Positions 1 to 9,678 of a stretch of 64,000 nt of DNA are shown here, piece by piece. Source of the stretch: Nitrospira sp. MA-1 (GTDB taxonomy: Bacteria; Nitrospirota; Nitrospiria; Nitrospirales; UBA8639); the NCBI GenBank assembly GCA_032139905.1, contig JAQJDB010000001.1, forward strand, positions 1 to 64,000, read 5' to 3'. Each line of letters opens with the position of its first letter. Position 1 is the first letter of the stretch. The notes under the pieces are model-generated. The model was not told the DNA's origin. It ran no database searches and was given only the letters and a program-made list of their open reading frames with translations. The translations under genes were made by a program, and so were the position numbers.

Positions 1-2
1 GT

Positions 3-917
3 ATGTATGCCGTCATCGTCCAGCCAACCGGCCCTTCTCCCGATATTACGCCCCCGACTACCAATGTGCTTTGGCGCAATACGAGTAGTGGTGAAGTGGC
101 TGTTTGGCGGATGAATGGGTTGACCATTATGTCGGTCGGTTTCCCTGGAAGTACCTCAACCGATTGGAAGATTAGGCAGGTGGGAGATATCAATGGTGAT
201 GGTGAAGGAGACATTCTTTGGCGGAACACCGTAAGTGGGGTTGTGGGTATTTGGCTTATCAAGGAGGGGAAAATACACTCATCAGGCTTTCTCGGAGGTG
301 TTTCAGGCGAATGGGTAGTAAAGGGAATTGGGGATGTCAATGGTGATGGCCAAGGGGATGTGATCTGGCGAAATTCGGATAATGGAATGGTGACTGTATG
401 GTTTATGGATGGGCTGTCGATCAACTCAGTTGGATATCTTGGAGGCACTCCCACAGTGTGGGAAATAGAGCAGGTGGGTGATATCAATGGAGATGGCAAG
501 GCCGACCTGGTTTGGCAGAATCGGACGAATGGCACAGTGGCGGTTTGGTTAATGAATGGGTTGACCATTACGTCGGTGGGATTTCCCGCAAGCACTTCGC
601 TGGATTGGGAAATTCAAATTCTTGGAGATGTCAATGGAGACAGTAGGAGGGATGTGATTTGGCGTAATAAGAAAAGTGGCATGGTGTCGGTGTGGCTAAT
701 GAACGGGGCGATGACACCTTTGTCAGGTTTTATAGGAGGTATACCCCCCGAATGGGAAATTAAGCAGGTGAGTGATGCGGATGGCGATGGGAAGGGAGAC
801 GTGATCTTGCAAAATCGGACGAATGGCAAGGTTGCGGTGTGGCTGATGAATGGGTTGAAAATCAATTCTGTGGGGTTTCCGGGCAGTACCCCGGTGAACT
901 GGGAAATTCAAAAATAG
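3..917 (+). CDS. FG-GAP/VCBS-type repeat protein, 5'-partial
   Basis: About 300 residues are visible, made of six or seven imperfect repeats of roughly 45 residues. Each repeat has a core like WRNxxSGxVxVWxMNG followed by a calcium-loop motif such as DINGDGKAD or DVNGDGQGD. These D-x-N-x-D-G loops are typical of FG-GAP/VCBS beta-propeller proteins, which are usually exported or surface-attached and bind Ca2+. The one loop reading DVNGDSRRD is degenerate. The reading frame is open to the window edge and its first residues do not look like a signal peptide, so the true start and any N-terminal domain lie upstream. The stop is TAG at 915-917. The function (adhesion, matrix or enzyme accessory) cannot be told. 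Confidence 0.8.
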   Translation: MYAVIVQPTGPSPDITPPTTNVLWRNTSSGEVAVWRMNGLTIMSVGFPGSTSTDWKIRQVGDINGDGEGDILWRNTVSGVVGIWLIKEGKIHSSGFLGGVSGEWVVKGIGDVNGDGQGDVIWRNSDNGMVTVWFMDGLSINSVGYLGGTPTVWEIEQVGDINGDGKADLVWQNRTNGTVAVWLMNGLTITSVGFPASTSLDWEIQILGDVNGDSRRDVIWRNKKSGMVSVWLMNGAMTPLSGFIGGIPPEWEIKQVSDADGDGKGDVILQNRTNGKVAVWLMNGLKINSVGFPGSTPVNWEIQK

Positions 918-1426
918 GATGGGTTGTTAAAACATCACAAGTCACGTCAAATTTCAAAGAGTGTCGAAGTATATGCAACAAGAAATGCTTCAGCCCCTGA
1001 ACTCATAAGGGCGAAACGAATGCTTTCACCAGCGTCTTGCATTTATCGGCAGGCCAGGCTGCTCTAAATTGTAAGGAGAAAAGGCAGAACTATTACACAA
1101 GAGTAATGAGCAGTGAGTTCGTTAAATTCAGGGAATTTTCATGCTGATTAGAGCGGACCTCTCCTATTGAGAATTTCCTATGGCTACAGGCAAAGCTTGC
1201 TTTCTCTTCCTGCTATGTCCAAATTCTGACTTTGAGTATGAGGTCGTGTTGCTTTGGGCCAACTCCCTTTTCCCTTTAAAGAAGCCTTGAAAATTCTGTA
1301 AGTAGTGTTCTGGCCACTTTGAACCCTCCATCTTTCTCTTCTGGTTGGATTTCGAATACGTTCTGTCTATGCTTCGGAAAAGTCAGGGGCAAAGTTGATT
1401 GGAGGAAAGAGGGAAGTTCTGAGTTC
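918..1426. other. non-coding stretch, nothing recognised
   Basis: This gap lies between the FG-GAP gene and the 3' end of the minus-strand barrel gene. I see no convincing ORF, RNA, repeat or U-tract terminator. The short ORF starting at 1319 overlaps the barrel gene antisense and has no ribosome-binding site. Confidence 0.5.
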
Positions 1427-2833
1427 TCAGGGAATGATGCTCACCAGCAACATGGCGGAAGTCTGGCAGTATTGGGTTTGAAAAGAAGAGGTGTTAATTT
1501 GCTGGTTGTGGGCGATTTTGAGGCTGAGAGTTTGCTGGCGATGGTTTAGATGCAAGTAGTCACGCACGTCTTTTTTGAATAACAGCGAAACGTCGTAGAT
1601 TTGAGGATTGACAGGGGTATTAGAGCGTTGGTTGAGAATATATTGCCCGAGAATGGAAACATCCAGGGAGTCATCCATAGCAAGGTAAGCATACCCAAGT
1701 TTGGCGGCAAGCGTGTCAGTACGAAGAGCGGCATATCGATTTAGGTCTCGGGCGAATTCAACTCCCGGTTTAAGAGTCGAAGTTGGGGAAACTCGAAAGC
1801 TCGAACCAAGCTTGGCAAAAAAGCGATCGTTTGCCATAGTCCCTCGGGAATTGACTCGCCGAGTAAACCCCCACTGTGGTGTGAGATCGACCGGCTCCAA
1901 TAAATTCAAGGTGCCACTCATTCTTGTTCCGATTTCTTCTTCCGATCCATTGTCTACAAACTCACTTTGAGAGGTTTTATAATACGAGGACCAATCCCCT
2001 TTACCCGCGCCGTGTAGAAACGACAGATTCGCCGAAACGGATTCTGTGGTAATGGCATCGGAGAGAGGGCCCTCAGGTCGAGTAAAGATGTCTGTCTGCC
2101 GCCGGGCATACCCAAGGGATAGGCTGGGCCAATTGGGAGGAGCCAGAAGCAAAGAAAATTTTTGCTGGTTAGCGACAGTTTGAGAACGAGACAGATCTCC
2201 CTCCACATTACTCGTGAATCGGCTGAGTTCAATTTGGGGAGTCACGAACGGAAGGTTCCATTCCCACGCCAGTTTTCCTCCTACACGATCATTGGGTGTG
2301 GTAATGGAAGTGTTCCCGGTTTCTTGCCCGGAGTAGCCATACTGAGCCTGGTACTTCATGCTGCCTGTTGTCCCCTTGAGGACGATTTGAGCTCCCATGC
2401 GGTTGGTAAAGGGTGTCGCGGAGTTGTCCGTTTCCCATGGATCTCGATACACCATCTGGATTCCAGCGGTCAGGGCTTCATGAAATAGAGGAATAACATT
2501 TGATGCTTCATAAATATTACTGCCACCTTGCCTCGCAAGCGAAGGTATATCTCGAGCGCCCTGAAGGTTGAAAGGTTCACGTTTTTGGGTAAAGTTGAAA
2601 CGAGTGAGAGAATATTCACCCGTGGATTCATTACAGGGAGTGCTTTGAGAGAAAAAATGGGAAGAACGTCCTAATGAGGAAGAGGTAGGGGAACCACATA
2701 CATTGGAATGTGAGCCCGTTCGCAGACCTAGGCGATCACCCAGCGGGATCGAATCCGCAGAAAAGGCTGAGCCACTCACGAATGGGAGAAGCAAACTTCC
2801 AACAACCAACCAGAGAACAGTCCGCACCATCAC
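1427..2833 (-). CDS. predicted outer-membrane beta-barrel protein
   Basis: This 468-residue protein opens with a clear Sec signal peptide (VLWLVVGSLLLPFVSGSAFSA). The mature part is rich in alternating polar and hydrophobic strands with many Ser, Thr, Asn and aromatic residues (for example SLSLGYARRQTDIF and SLDVSILGQYILNQ) and ends in a hydrophobic strand (MLLVSIIP). This pattern fits a porin-like or TIGR-type conserved outer-membrane barrel, but no named family is recognised. It stands alone on the minus strand between two non-coding stretches, so there is no operon context. The substrate and function are unknown. Confidence 0.65.
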   Translation of the reverse strand: MMVRTVLWLVVGSLLLPFVSGSAFSADSIPLGDRLGLRTGSHSNVCGSPTSSSLGRSSHFFSQSTPCNESTGEYSLTRFNFTQKREPFNLQGARDIPSLARQGGSNIYEASNVIPLFHEALTAGIQMVYRDPWETDNSATPFTNRMGAQIVLKGTTGSMKYQAQYGYSGQETGNTSITTPNDRVGGKLAWEWNLPFVTPQIELSRFTSNVEGDLSRSQTVANQQKFSLLLAPPNWPSLSLGYARRQTDIFTRPEGPLSDAITTESVSANLSFLHGAGKGDWSSYYKTSQSEFVDNGSEEEIGTRMSGTLNLLEPVDLTPQWGFTRRVNSRGTMANDRFFAKLGSSFRVSPTSTLKPGVEFARDLNRYAALRTDTLAAKLGYAYLAMDDSLDVSILGQYILNQRSNTPVNPQIYDVSLLFKKDVRDYLHLNHRQQTLSLKIAHNQQINTSSFQTQYCQTSAMLLVSIIP

Positions 2834-3394
2834 CTGCCCCCTTATTTATGATTTTTTCTCCTATTCCTTATCGGTAAGCAACCTAGATGCCGTAGTGCAA
2901 AACGGGCAAAAATTTCCTCCATAATTGTTAATTTTTTTCAGAAGAAAAAGAAAAGAGTTGATCTCATTACTAATATTCCCGATGGTAACAATCTCAGGAG
3001 CTGGAGGAATTTTCCTATGTGGAAAAATCTTGAGTGAATCTGCGTGATTCCAAGCACAGGTTCCCTGTGCGTTTATAACCACAGAGGAATTGTGGTGAAA
3101 TAAGAACTAAATAAGGTGTTGGCAGGCAGCCGACCCATCTGAAACTCAGTAACTCCGGTGCCTATTTCTGATGAGCAAGTGTTGAAATAATCGAATATCA
3201 GTATCCAAAAGTCACAAAGGATACCCAAAATGATACAAGTGAGGACTGTGGCCATTCACTAGGAATCAGGCCATGTAACGCAATTCAGTGTATTGAGACT
3301 AAGGAGTAATCCTATCTTCATGGGAATAAAGATATTTTGCTTAACTAAGAGGCCGATAATTCTTGAACGAAGGGGTGAAAATCTGGAGGTACTA
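2834..3394. other. divergent intergenic region
   Basis: This gap separates the divergent barrel gene and msrA and should hold both promoters. It is AT-rich. The only clear element is a Shine-Dalgarno-like CTGGAGGT just before the msrA ATG at 3395. Short ORFs here (for example 3073-3255 minus) lack support. Confidence 0.4.
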
Positions 3395-4021
3395 ATGAAG
3401 CGGGTACTATCTCATTTATTCAGTCTAGGATTGGTGGCACTGTTGATAGAGGGAATGACAGTCATCCATCATGGAAATCTTGCCGCCGAGGAAAGTCAAT
3501 ATGCCAAGGCTACATTTGCAGGAGGTTGCTTCTGGTGCATGGAAGAAGTGTATGAAAAAGTTGATGGCGTGGTATCGGTTGTTTCAGGGTATACGGGAGG
3601 GCAGTTGTCCAATCCAACATATGAACAAGTTTCGGCCGGAGGAACGGGTCATACTGAATCCGTTGAAGTGACCTACGATCCTACCAAGGTCACGTATCAA
3701 CATTTATTGGAGGTGTTTTGGCATAATGTTGATCCTACAACCCCGAATGCCCAGTTCTGTGATCATGGTAATCAATATCGGACCGCAATATTCTACCATG
3801 ACGAAGGGCAAAAAATGTTAATTGATGAATCCAAAAAGGCGTTAGAAAGTTCAAAGTCCTTTCCCCAACCAATTGTGACCGAGATTGTTCCAGTTTCGGT
3901 CTTCTTCTCCGCTGAAGCCTATCATCAGGATTTTTATAAAAAGAATCCGGTCCGCTATAAATTTTATAAATGGAATTGTGGTCGTTCACAGCGTTTGGAA
4001 GAGTTATGGGGAAAGTCATAA
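3395..4021 (+). CDS. msrA: peptide methionine sulfoxide reductase MsrA, exported
   Basis: MsrA reduces methionine-S-sulfoxide in proteins. The catalytic motif GCFWCMEE is present with C45 and C48. Downstream family motifs are also present: GYTGG, HTESVEVTYDP, the H-Q-F-C-D-H-G-N-Q-Y-R block and AEAYHQDFY. The protein has a hydrophobic N-terminal segment (residues 4-20), so this copy is probably secreted to the periplasm, unlike cytosolic MsrA. The start at 3395 is chosen because TGGAGG sits 5-10 bases upstream and a signal peptide begins there. The frame is open further upstream to 3293, but that extension is not credible. At 208 residues the length is normal. It is a single-gene unit; no msrB is fused or adjacent. 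Confidence 0.93.
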   Translation: MKRVLSHLFSLGLVALLIEGMTVIHHGNLAAEESQYAKATFAGGCFWCMEEVYEKVDGVVSVVSGYTGGQLSNPTYEQVSAGGTGHTESVEVTYDPTKVTYQHLLEVFWHNVDPTTPNAQFCDHGNQYRTAIFYHDEGQKMLIDESKKALESSKSFPQPIVTEIVPVSVFFSAEAYHQDFYKKNPVRYKFYKWNCGRSQRLEELWGKS

Positions 4022-4392
4022 TCTTTTTGTAGTCATCCCGCCCCACCCCCTTTCTGGACATTGTTTTATAGTCTTGGGACTGAAAGGGGGCTAGGCTGCC
4101 TTTTGATTCAGGGGACTCTTCGCAAGAGTACTGCCAAAACTCCATGAGACTCCTCCCCCCCCTCGTCGTTTTGTCCTAAAACCACTCTTTAGTTATTTTC
4201 TTCTATGGGATAATGGGGAGGAGGTAGAGGGGATGGAAATGTCATTTTCTCGTTGGGCTGTTTGATCGGGGTTCTTCCACCCTCGTCATTGCCACAGAAA
4301 CGATTCCTGTCCGACATCTTCTGTTGTGGTCTGATATATTCCATCACTGTATGAAGATTTGATTGCATTGTTCCTGCCTAAGCATTGCATCT
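4022..4392. other. intergenic; long-loop inverted repeat after msrA
   Basis: CCCCCTTTC (4046-4054) and GAAAGGGGG (4082-4090) form a 9-bp perfect inverted repeat with a 27-nt loop, and CTGCCTTTTG follows. It might terminate msrA transcription, but it has no proper U-tract. Nothing else is recognised. Confidence 0.3.
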
Positions 4393-5619
4393 ATGAAAAA
4401 CTCTTTCAGTAATCCAGGATCGAAAAAAATATATCTCTTTACCCGTGTGGGCCGGATGATGTTTGTGTTGAGGTGGGTGGGAGTGGTGGTTTCTCTGTCT
4501 ATTTTGGGTTGTCAGATGAAAGAGATACAAACAACATTTAAGGATGAATGTGGGATTCTTCGTTCCAACGTTGATTGGTCTAATCGGATTAAGGTGTTGA
4601 ATCTCTTAAGTCTGGCCTTTTCCCAAAAATGCGATGCCGCAGTCATTGAGTACACGGAACAAGCCCAATCTGGTTTTCGCGATAAGACTTTTTCTTTTTC
4701 TCGGGAAATGGCCGGGGTTTTTTTATCAGATGGGGTACTTACGGAGTATGTATTGGAATCATATGAACGGGCGTATTTAAGTGTTTTGTTTGCTGCGAGT
4801 TATCTGAGGTCGGGACATGTTGAGGAGGCCAAAGTGGAATTACGGCGATTGGACCATGAACTATTCGCCCCGTTGTATAATTTTGGGGAAGACCCCGTCA
4901 ATCTTGTGCTTTCCGCTGTGCTATGGGAAGTCCTGGGTGAACCAGGAGATGCCAGAACCGATTGGTTCAGGCTGGCGGAGCCCACCAGTTCTTTTCTTCT
5001 GCATGTACCTCCTGCTCTTCAATCGTTTGCCCAAAAGCAGGTGATCAGGCTGGATCAGGGTGCTCGTCCGACCACCCGGTGGGAGGTCTATGGGATTGGT
5101 CGCTTTCCTGAGGTCGATTGGGATTTCAAATTGTTTGGCGCTCCGAATGGATACTTTGTGATTCAACCCAAGCCGCCTTTTCAGGGGTTGTGTGTTTCTG
5201 AAACGGGCCTACGTCTTTCAACGGAAAGTTGGTTTGCAAAAATCGCGCACAGGCATGACCATGCTTACCACCCTCTTTTGAACATTCAGAGTTGGATTCG
5301 TTTGCCTGTCGGCGTGGTTTATGGATTAGTGCCCTTTTCTCTGGGGGTCGGTGTGGCTATTGGTGGCTGTGCGGGTGCAGCGTCACTTGGAGGAAGAGGC
5401 AGCGATGATTTGTGTGCCTTGTCCATTCTGGGTGGCGCGCAGTTAATGCAAGTTGCTCCCACAGTGTTTCAGAATACCGTACGTCCGGATTTGCGTCATT
5501 GGGAACTTCTCCCTGAAGCGATTGTTGTCACTCAGGAGTCCGCTTTGGGATCTGAGCCCTGTGATAGTCATCAGGCGAGGTTGCACCATTTGGTGACTCG
5601 TGCTCCTGCCCTCCTTTAA
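4393..5619 (+). CDS. predicted lipoprotein of unknown function
   Basis: This protein of about 400 residues has a lipoprotein signal: a hydrophobic stretch VLRWVGVVVSLSILGC with a lipobox cysteine. The mature part begins with helical, TPR-like sequence (repeated YLSVLFAASYLRSGHVEEAKVELRRLD). It continues with a segment rich in Gly/Ala and hydrophobic residues (VGVAIGGCAGAASLGG) that could enter a membrane. The layout resembles uncharacterised lipoproteins of the COG3014 type, but this is only a resemblance. The start is uncertain: ATG at 4393, or ATG at 4456, which would give a more usual short signal peptide. The frame is open to a TTG at 4363. No operon partner is evident. Confidence 0.6.
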   Translation: MKNSFSNPGSKKIYLFTRVGRMMFVLRWVGVVVSLSILGCQMKEIQTTFKDECGILRSNVDWSNRIKVLNLLSLAFSQKCDAAVIEYTEQAQSGFRDKTFSFSREMAGVFLSDGVLTEYVLESYERAYLSVLFAASYLRSGHVEEAKVELRRLDHELFAPLYNFGEDPVNLVLSAVLWEVLGEPGDARTDWFRLAEPTSSFLLHVPPALQSFAQKQVIRLDQGARPTTRWEVYGIGRFPEVDWDFKLFGAPNGYFVIQPKPPFQGLCVSETGLRLSTESWFAKIAHRHDHAYHPLLNIQSWIRLPVGVVYGLVPFSLGVGVAIGGCAGAASLGGRGSDDLCALSILGGAQLMQVAPTVFQNTVRPDLRHWELLPEAIVVTQESALGSEPCDSHQARLHHLVTRAPALL

Positions 5620-5994
5620 GTTTTTAGAAATTGGAATTTTCTTCAGAACCCTTTCATTCAGACGGGATTGCCTCCTTCCGGGTTAGTGGTCCATGCCAGT
5701 CCAAGTAAAATGGATAAGGGCGAGATTTATTTAATTGGTCATGAGGCATACGGAAATTTTGAGAGCCAATGGTCCAAAGGAAAATTGCCCCCGAATGAAT
5801 TGGTTACTAGGGATTTTATCCAATTAGATACAATGTGTATCGAAAAGGGAGAATGGAGAAATAGCCAAGGATAAGGTGACAGATCGGCAAAGAAGAATCC
5901 GCGTTGGATATTCCCTAGGTTTTTTCTTCGCCCCCCGTGTATGTCATACTGCATTATCATGGGAATAGGTCTTGCTTTATGAAAGGAATAGGTT
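5620..5994. other. intergenic stretch
   Basis: An ORF from TTG at 5668 to 5874 (68 codons) is possible but has no ribosome-binding site and no recognisable sequence. Otherwise I see nothing here. Confidence 0.35.
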
Positions 5995-6435
5995 ATGACA
6001 TACACACCATCGGAGGATGCTCGACTGTTTCCTTTTAGGCGAATCGGATCAATTGGGTCTCTTAGACTTGTCCTGACACTGTTGGTGATGGGGGTCATGA
6101 TGATGGGGGGCAGCAAGGGATGTGCAGAGGCTAAGCCTCCGGAAGCCCTGGCTCCTGCCCCACAAAGTATTTCTGTTTATGCTCTTTCCCGCGGGAAAGG
6201 GGTACCTGATCAGGCCAGGGAAGTGCTAGCCCAATCTCGCACCCTTCTCAAGTCTGCCCAGGAACGCGGGGAGGTCCGGCGGATGGTTGAGCAACGTATT
6301 GGCATAGAAGGAGAGACCAGGCTCTGCGCGGAATTTTCTGATACGGAATCGGCTCATTCAATGATTGAACAAATTCAGCTATTAGGTCAGGGAGTGGATT
6401 TGATCAACGTAAAAGTTGAGCCGTGTTCCCCATGA
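5995..6435 (+). CDS. small predicted exported protein, unknown
   Basis: This 146-residue protein has a hydrophobic segment at residues 22-38 (LRLVLTLLVMGVMMMGG) followed by GSKGCAEAKPPE, so it is probably exported or lipid-anchored (the lipobox is imperfect). The C-terminal half is mixed alpha/beta with two cysteines (C in RLCAEFSD and VEPCSP) that could form a disulfide. No family is recognised. It precedes the metzincin lipoprotein gene by 112 bp on the same strand, but co-transcription is not shown. Confidence 0.55.
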   Translation: MTYTPSEDARLFPFRRIGSIGSLRLVLTLLVMGVMMMGGSKGCAEAKPPEALAPAPQSISVYALSRGKGVPDQAREVLAQSRTLLKSAQERGEVRRMVEQRIGIEGETRLCAEFSDTESAHSMIEQIQLLGQGVDLINVKVEPCSP

Positions 6436-6547
6436 CCAAATTCTATACCCCACGAATTTGTTTTGCGGTATATGCCATCTAATGGTTTCCCAGGCTCCCG
6501 TGTTAATCAGCAGGGAGGTTCATCATTACATTCAAAGGAGCTGAATT

Positions 6548-7861
6548 ATGAAAAGTTATCGATGGTATTTCACGCGGGCATTCATGGCGGTAGGAATGGT
6601 CATCGGATTTGCCGCCTGTTCACAACTCCATACAACTCGCCTGCCAGTGGTTGACAATGGGCCAAAAAATTCACCAGACCAGGGCAAACAAATTTTGTCG
6701 GATAACGCAAAACAAAAACGGGACGAGTGGAACATCAAACCCTTTGAGGAGTTTAAAGCCCAGACGTATAAAGAACCATTTGAAGGCGGGAAATATATTG
6801 TGAATGGAGATACACCGATTCTCAATGAAAAACTCCTACAGGAATTTTTTGAAACCAGGATAAAGGAGTCGATCAACTCTCGCGAAGGGGTTCGAACGAA
6901 ATTAACCGTTCATCAAGTCAATGGTCAGGACGCAGTTTGGAATTCAGTAGAAAAACGACAACTGACCTACTGTGTCAGTAAAACTTTTGGCGCGAATTAT
7001 GAGAAGATGAAATCCGACATAGAGGCGGCCGGCAATGCATGGGAGGCGGTGGCTGCGGTTGATTTCATTTATGTAGGGGGAGAGGATGACTCTTGCACGG
7101 CGTCTAACCAGAATGTGGTTTTTGATGTGCGCCCGGTTAACGTGAATGGCCAATACCTGGCCCGAGCCTTTTTCCCCAATGAACCACGCTCCTCACGAAA
7201 TGTCTTGGTGGATAATAGTTCATTTCAATTGGATCCAAATGGCAAGCTATCGTTACAAGGAATATTGCGGCATGAATTAGGACATACGCTTGGGTTCCGG
7301 CATGAACATACCCGCCCGGATTCGGGTGCGTGTTTCGAAGATAATAATTGGCGGCCGTTAACCAGTTACGATGCCTTCTCGGTCATGCATTATCCGCAAT
7401 GTAACGGCAAAGGGGATTGGGCGTTGACCCTGACCAACATCGATAATAATGGGTCAGCGTGTTTGTATGGCCCTGCGCAGGGATTCACCATTGATGCCTC
7501 GATTTGTCAGGGGCCCGACGAACCGTCGGGGCCCATAGCCTGCGGACCCAAAACGGAAACTGTTGTCGGACAAAGTGTGGCCAAGAATGCAGAGCAAATC
7601 TATGGTCCCTTTGGGGTGGTTCCGGGAACATTAGTGGAAGTGGTTATGCATGGAGAGGCAAACCCTGGTGATCCAGATCTCTATGTTCGGTTCAATCAGG
7701 ATCCGACAACGACTGCTTATGATTGCCGTCCCTATCTGTCGGGTGCGGAAGAAAAGTGCGTCCTGGATGTGCCAACCAACGGGACTGCGGTTCATGTTAA
7801 GGTGCGGGGATATTCAGCCGCGCATTTCAATCTTACCGTGACTCATACGCCAGCACATTAA
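6548..7861 (+). CDS. metzincin-type zinc metalloprotease, lipoprotein with PPC-like C-terminus
   Basis: The zinc motif HELGHTLGFRHEH (H242, E243, H246, H252) matches HExxHxxGxxH, and a downstream SVMHYPQC supplies the Met-turn. This is the metzincin signature, closest to astacin/M12-like bacterial proteases. The N-terminus has a signal with lipobox GFAAC (C24), so the protease should be lipid-anchored outside the cytoplasm. Residues about 330-437 form a beta-rich domain (DPDLYVRFNQDP...VHVKVRGYSAAHFNLTV) resembling the pre-peptidase C-terminal (PPC) domain of secreted proteases. A strong AAAGGAG precedes the ATG. The substrate is unknown. Cysteines in the PPC part suggest disulfides. Confidence 0.85.
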   Translation: MKSYRWYFTRAFMAVGMVIGFAACSQLHTTRLPVVDNGPKNSPDQGKQILSDNAKQKRDEWNIKPFEEFKAQTYKEPFEGGKYIVNGDTPILNEKLLQEFFETRIKESINSREGVRTKLTVHQVNGQDAVWNSVEKRQLTYCVSKTFGANYEKMKSDIEAAGNAWEAVAAVDFIYVGGEDDSCTASNQNVVFDVRPVNVNGQYLARAFFPNEPRSSRNVLVDNSSFQLDPNGKLSLQGILRHELGHTLGFRHEHTRPDSGACFEDNNWRPLTSYDAFSVMHYPQCNGKGDWALTLTNIDNNGSACLYGPAQGFTIDASICQGPDEPSGPIACGPKTETVVGQSVAKNAEQIYGPFGVVPGTLVEVVMHGEANPGDPDLYVRFNQDPTTTAYDCRPYLSGAEEKCVLDVPTNGTAVHVKVRGYSAAHFNLTVTHTPAH

Positions 7862-7972
7862 TAGCGCACTCAATTTGATTTAGGGCAGAGAGGCTTTTGT
7901 CTCCCTGCCCTGATTCTGTTGAAAATCTAGATTGACCAGGCTTCTAGGAAATTGATGAGGAAATGAACTGTG

Positions 7973-8962
7973 TTAGGGGTGGGACTGAGCACAGCGGAAA
8001 CCGATGTTCGCAGAACGTTCTTCTGGAAAGGCCCCTCCTCGAGTCGCTGCACGCAACATAACGGGCCGGCTTTTCCATGAGCCCCCGCGCACAACCTTAT
8101 AGCGCCCCATTTTAGGACCAGGCGGATTCTTTTCTGGCATGATGGGGTAATAATCTGGTCCCAGCCAATCATTAACCCATTCCGCGATATTGCCAGCCAA
8201 ATGCAATACTTTATAAATACTTTGGCCATCCTCGAAGCTATCCACGGCAGCAACCAGAGGAATTTCATGGACGTGGTATTGCCCGAATACGGCTAAGTCC
8301 GCTGTCGGGTCCATCTCACCCCAAGGAAAGATGCGGGCAGATTCCCCTCTTGCGGCTTTCTCCCATTCAGCTTCCGACGGCAGTCTCTTGTTATGATGTT
8401 CGCAAAATGCATTGGCTTCCTCCCATGTGATGTAGAGGGCCGGCCATGAAGCGAGTGCCTGATCCGGGATGAAATGCACGCTATGGAGGTGCCAAATGAG
8501 TTCCCGTAATTCCTGAGAGACCTGCCTGTTGGTTGTGAGTAGAAATGCCAAGTATTCGCCTAAGTTGACTTCATAGCGATCCATGGAAAATCCATCTACC
8601 CAAATGGGACGTTGAGGAAATTCTGTGTCATCATAATGCATTTCAAGGCTATGGCGAATATCGTCTCGACGATTGGTTCCCATCAAAAACATCCCTTCTG
8701 GAATCGGAACTTGTGGAGAGGGTTTGGCCAAGTCGGCGATATGTGCAATATGCTCATCAACTTCGTCGGGAGGTGGGTGAGTCTCTCCAATTGCCAAACA
8801 GGACAGTCCAAAGAGAAGCCCTATGGCAAGGAAGGCAATCAAAAAACGATAATGGGAGAGTCGAACTGCTGTGACCGGCAGGAAGAATATGTGGAGCATG
8901 TTTCTTGTCGTTTCTGAGGACAGAAAGGAAGTCAGTCTACGTGAAGGGCACTTTGGGAGCAA
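7973..8962 (-). CDS. formylglycine-generating-enzyme (SUMF1) family protein, probably not an active FGE
   Basis: Family motifs are clear: PEGMFLMGTN, the WVDGFSMDRYEVN block, LPSEAEWEKAARG, LAGNIAEWVNDW, VVRGGSW and the closing GFRCA. The true FGE active site has two cysteines after GGSW; here that stretch reads KSRPVMLRAATRGGAFPEERS with no cysteine. It is therefore unlikely to oxidise sulfatase cysteines, and may be a binding or scaffold member of the family. The N-terminus carries a membrane or signal segment (FLIAFLAIGLLFGLSCLA), so the domain probably lies outside the cytoplasm. The start could be 8962 or ATG at 8899, which begins just before that segment. It is a single gene with no sulfatase nearby. 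Confidence 0.8.
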   Translation of the reverse strand: MLPKCPSRRLTSFLSSETTRNMLHIFFLPVTAVRLSHYRFLIAFLAIGLLFGLSCLAIGETHPPPDEVDEHIAHIADLAKPSPQVPIPEGMFLMGTNRRDDIRHSLEMHYDDTEFPQRPIWVDGFSMDRYEVNLGEYLAFLLTTNRQVSQELRELIWHLHSVHFIPDQALASWPALYITWEEANAFCEHHNKRLPSEAEWEKAARGESARIFPWGEMDPTADLAVFGQYHVHEIPLVAAVDSFEDGQSIYKVLHLAGNIAEWVNDWLGPDYYPIMPEKNPPGPKMGRYKVVRGGSWKSRPVMLRAATRGGAFPEERSANIGFRCAQSHP

Positions 8963-9678
8963 GCCGACAATAGCCGGGGATGCAATAGGATGATAAAGTT
9001 TGGGGGATGATAAGATTCAGAATTCCCCTGTTAGCAGGGTTAGGGCAATCAGAGATCCGGGCAATGACCACAGCTCATCCTTGTGGAGGGAAGCAATGTA
9101 GTGAACTGCAGGCGTGAGATACGAGCATGACAGAAATTGCGATGGGAGAGGCCAAGGCATCAGTCGTATAGGAATCAATACCCCAGGCATTTTGATGGCT
9201 TGGCAATATGGCGAAAGTCGTCCGCACGTCGGCATCAAGGCTCGCGACAATCCCGTAAATCAAGTATTTATAAACGAACATTATTGTTAATTGGGTTGTT
9301 AATAGTCCGCTTACATGTTCCTGCATGACCTTTATTAAATCCTGATGATGGGGTCATTGTATTTGGGCTGTATTATGGCGATCACCTGAGTACATTTCAG
9401 GCATCCGCCATTGCGCCCCGGTTGATTTTTTAAAGTCAGGAGTGAGAGTTGCAGATTTTATGAGGAGTAAAAGAAGCGTTGACTGATCGAATCATAGCCT
9501 TAGTCGTCAATAATCGCGGCAATCCATCCGGCAAAGTTTGAACTGGGTAAGACGTGGAGAGTCTTGTGGTCTTCGCCAAATAGTAAAACTTGCTGATTTT
9601 TACGGACGAGATCCTATCGAGGATGCCTGTTGGAGCGGGGAAAAATAAAGTGACCATTGTTGTATTTGCGAGGAAAAC
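8963..9678. other. 716-bp stretch without a supported gene
   Basis: Two overlapping minus-strand frames (9017-9250 and 9075-9326) carry short hydrophobic sequences and could be fragments of a frameshifted small membrane protein, but nothing confirms it. GAGGAAAAC just before 9679 is the ribosome-binding site of the next gene. No RNA or terminator is seen. Confidence 0.35.

Noticed and set aside
3-917. CRISPR-like regular repeats
   Set aside because: The periodicity is protein-coding FG-GAP repeat, not near-identical DNA repeats with spacers.
1319-1549. Small plus-strand ORF after the FG-GAP gene
   Set aside because: It overlaps the 3' end of the barrel gene antisense and has no supporting signal.
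5668-5874. 68-codon ORF from TTG
   Set aside because: No ribosome-binding site and no recognisable sequence.
9017-9326. Two overlapping minus frames with hydrophobic residues
   Set aside because: They could be pieces of one frameshifted small membrane protein, but no reading is good enough to call.
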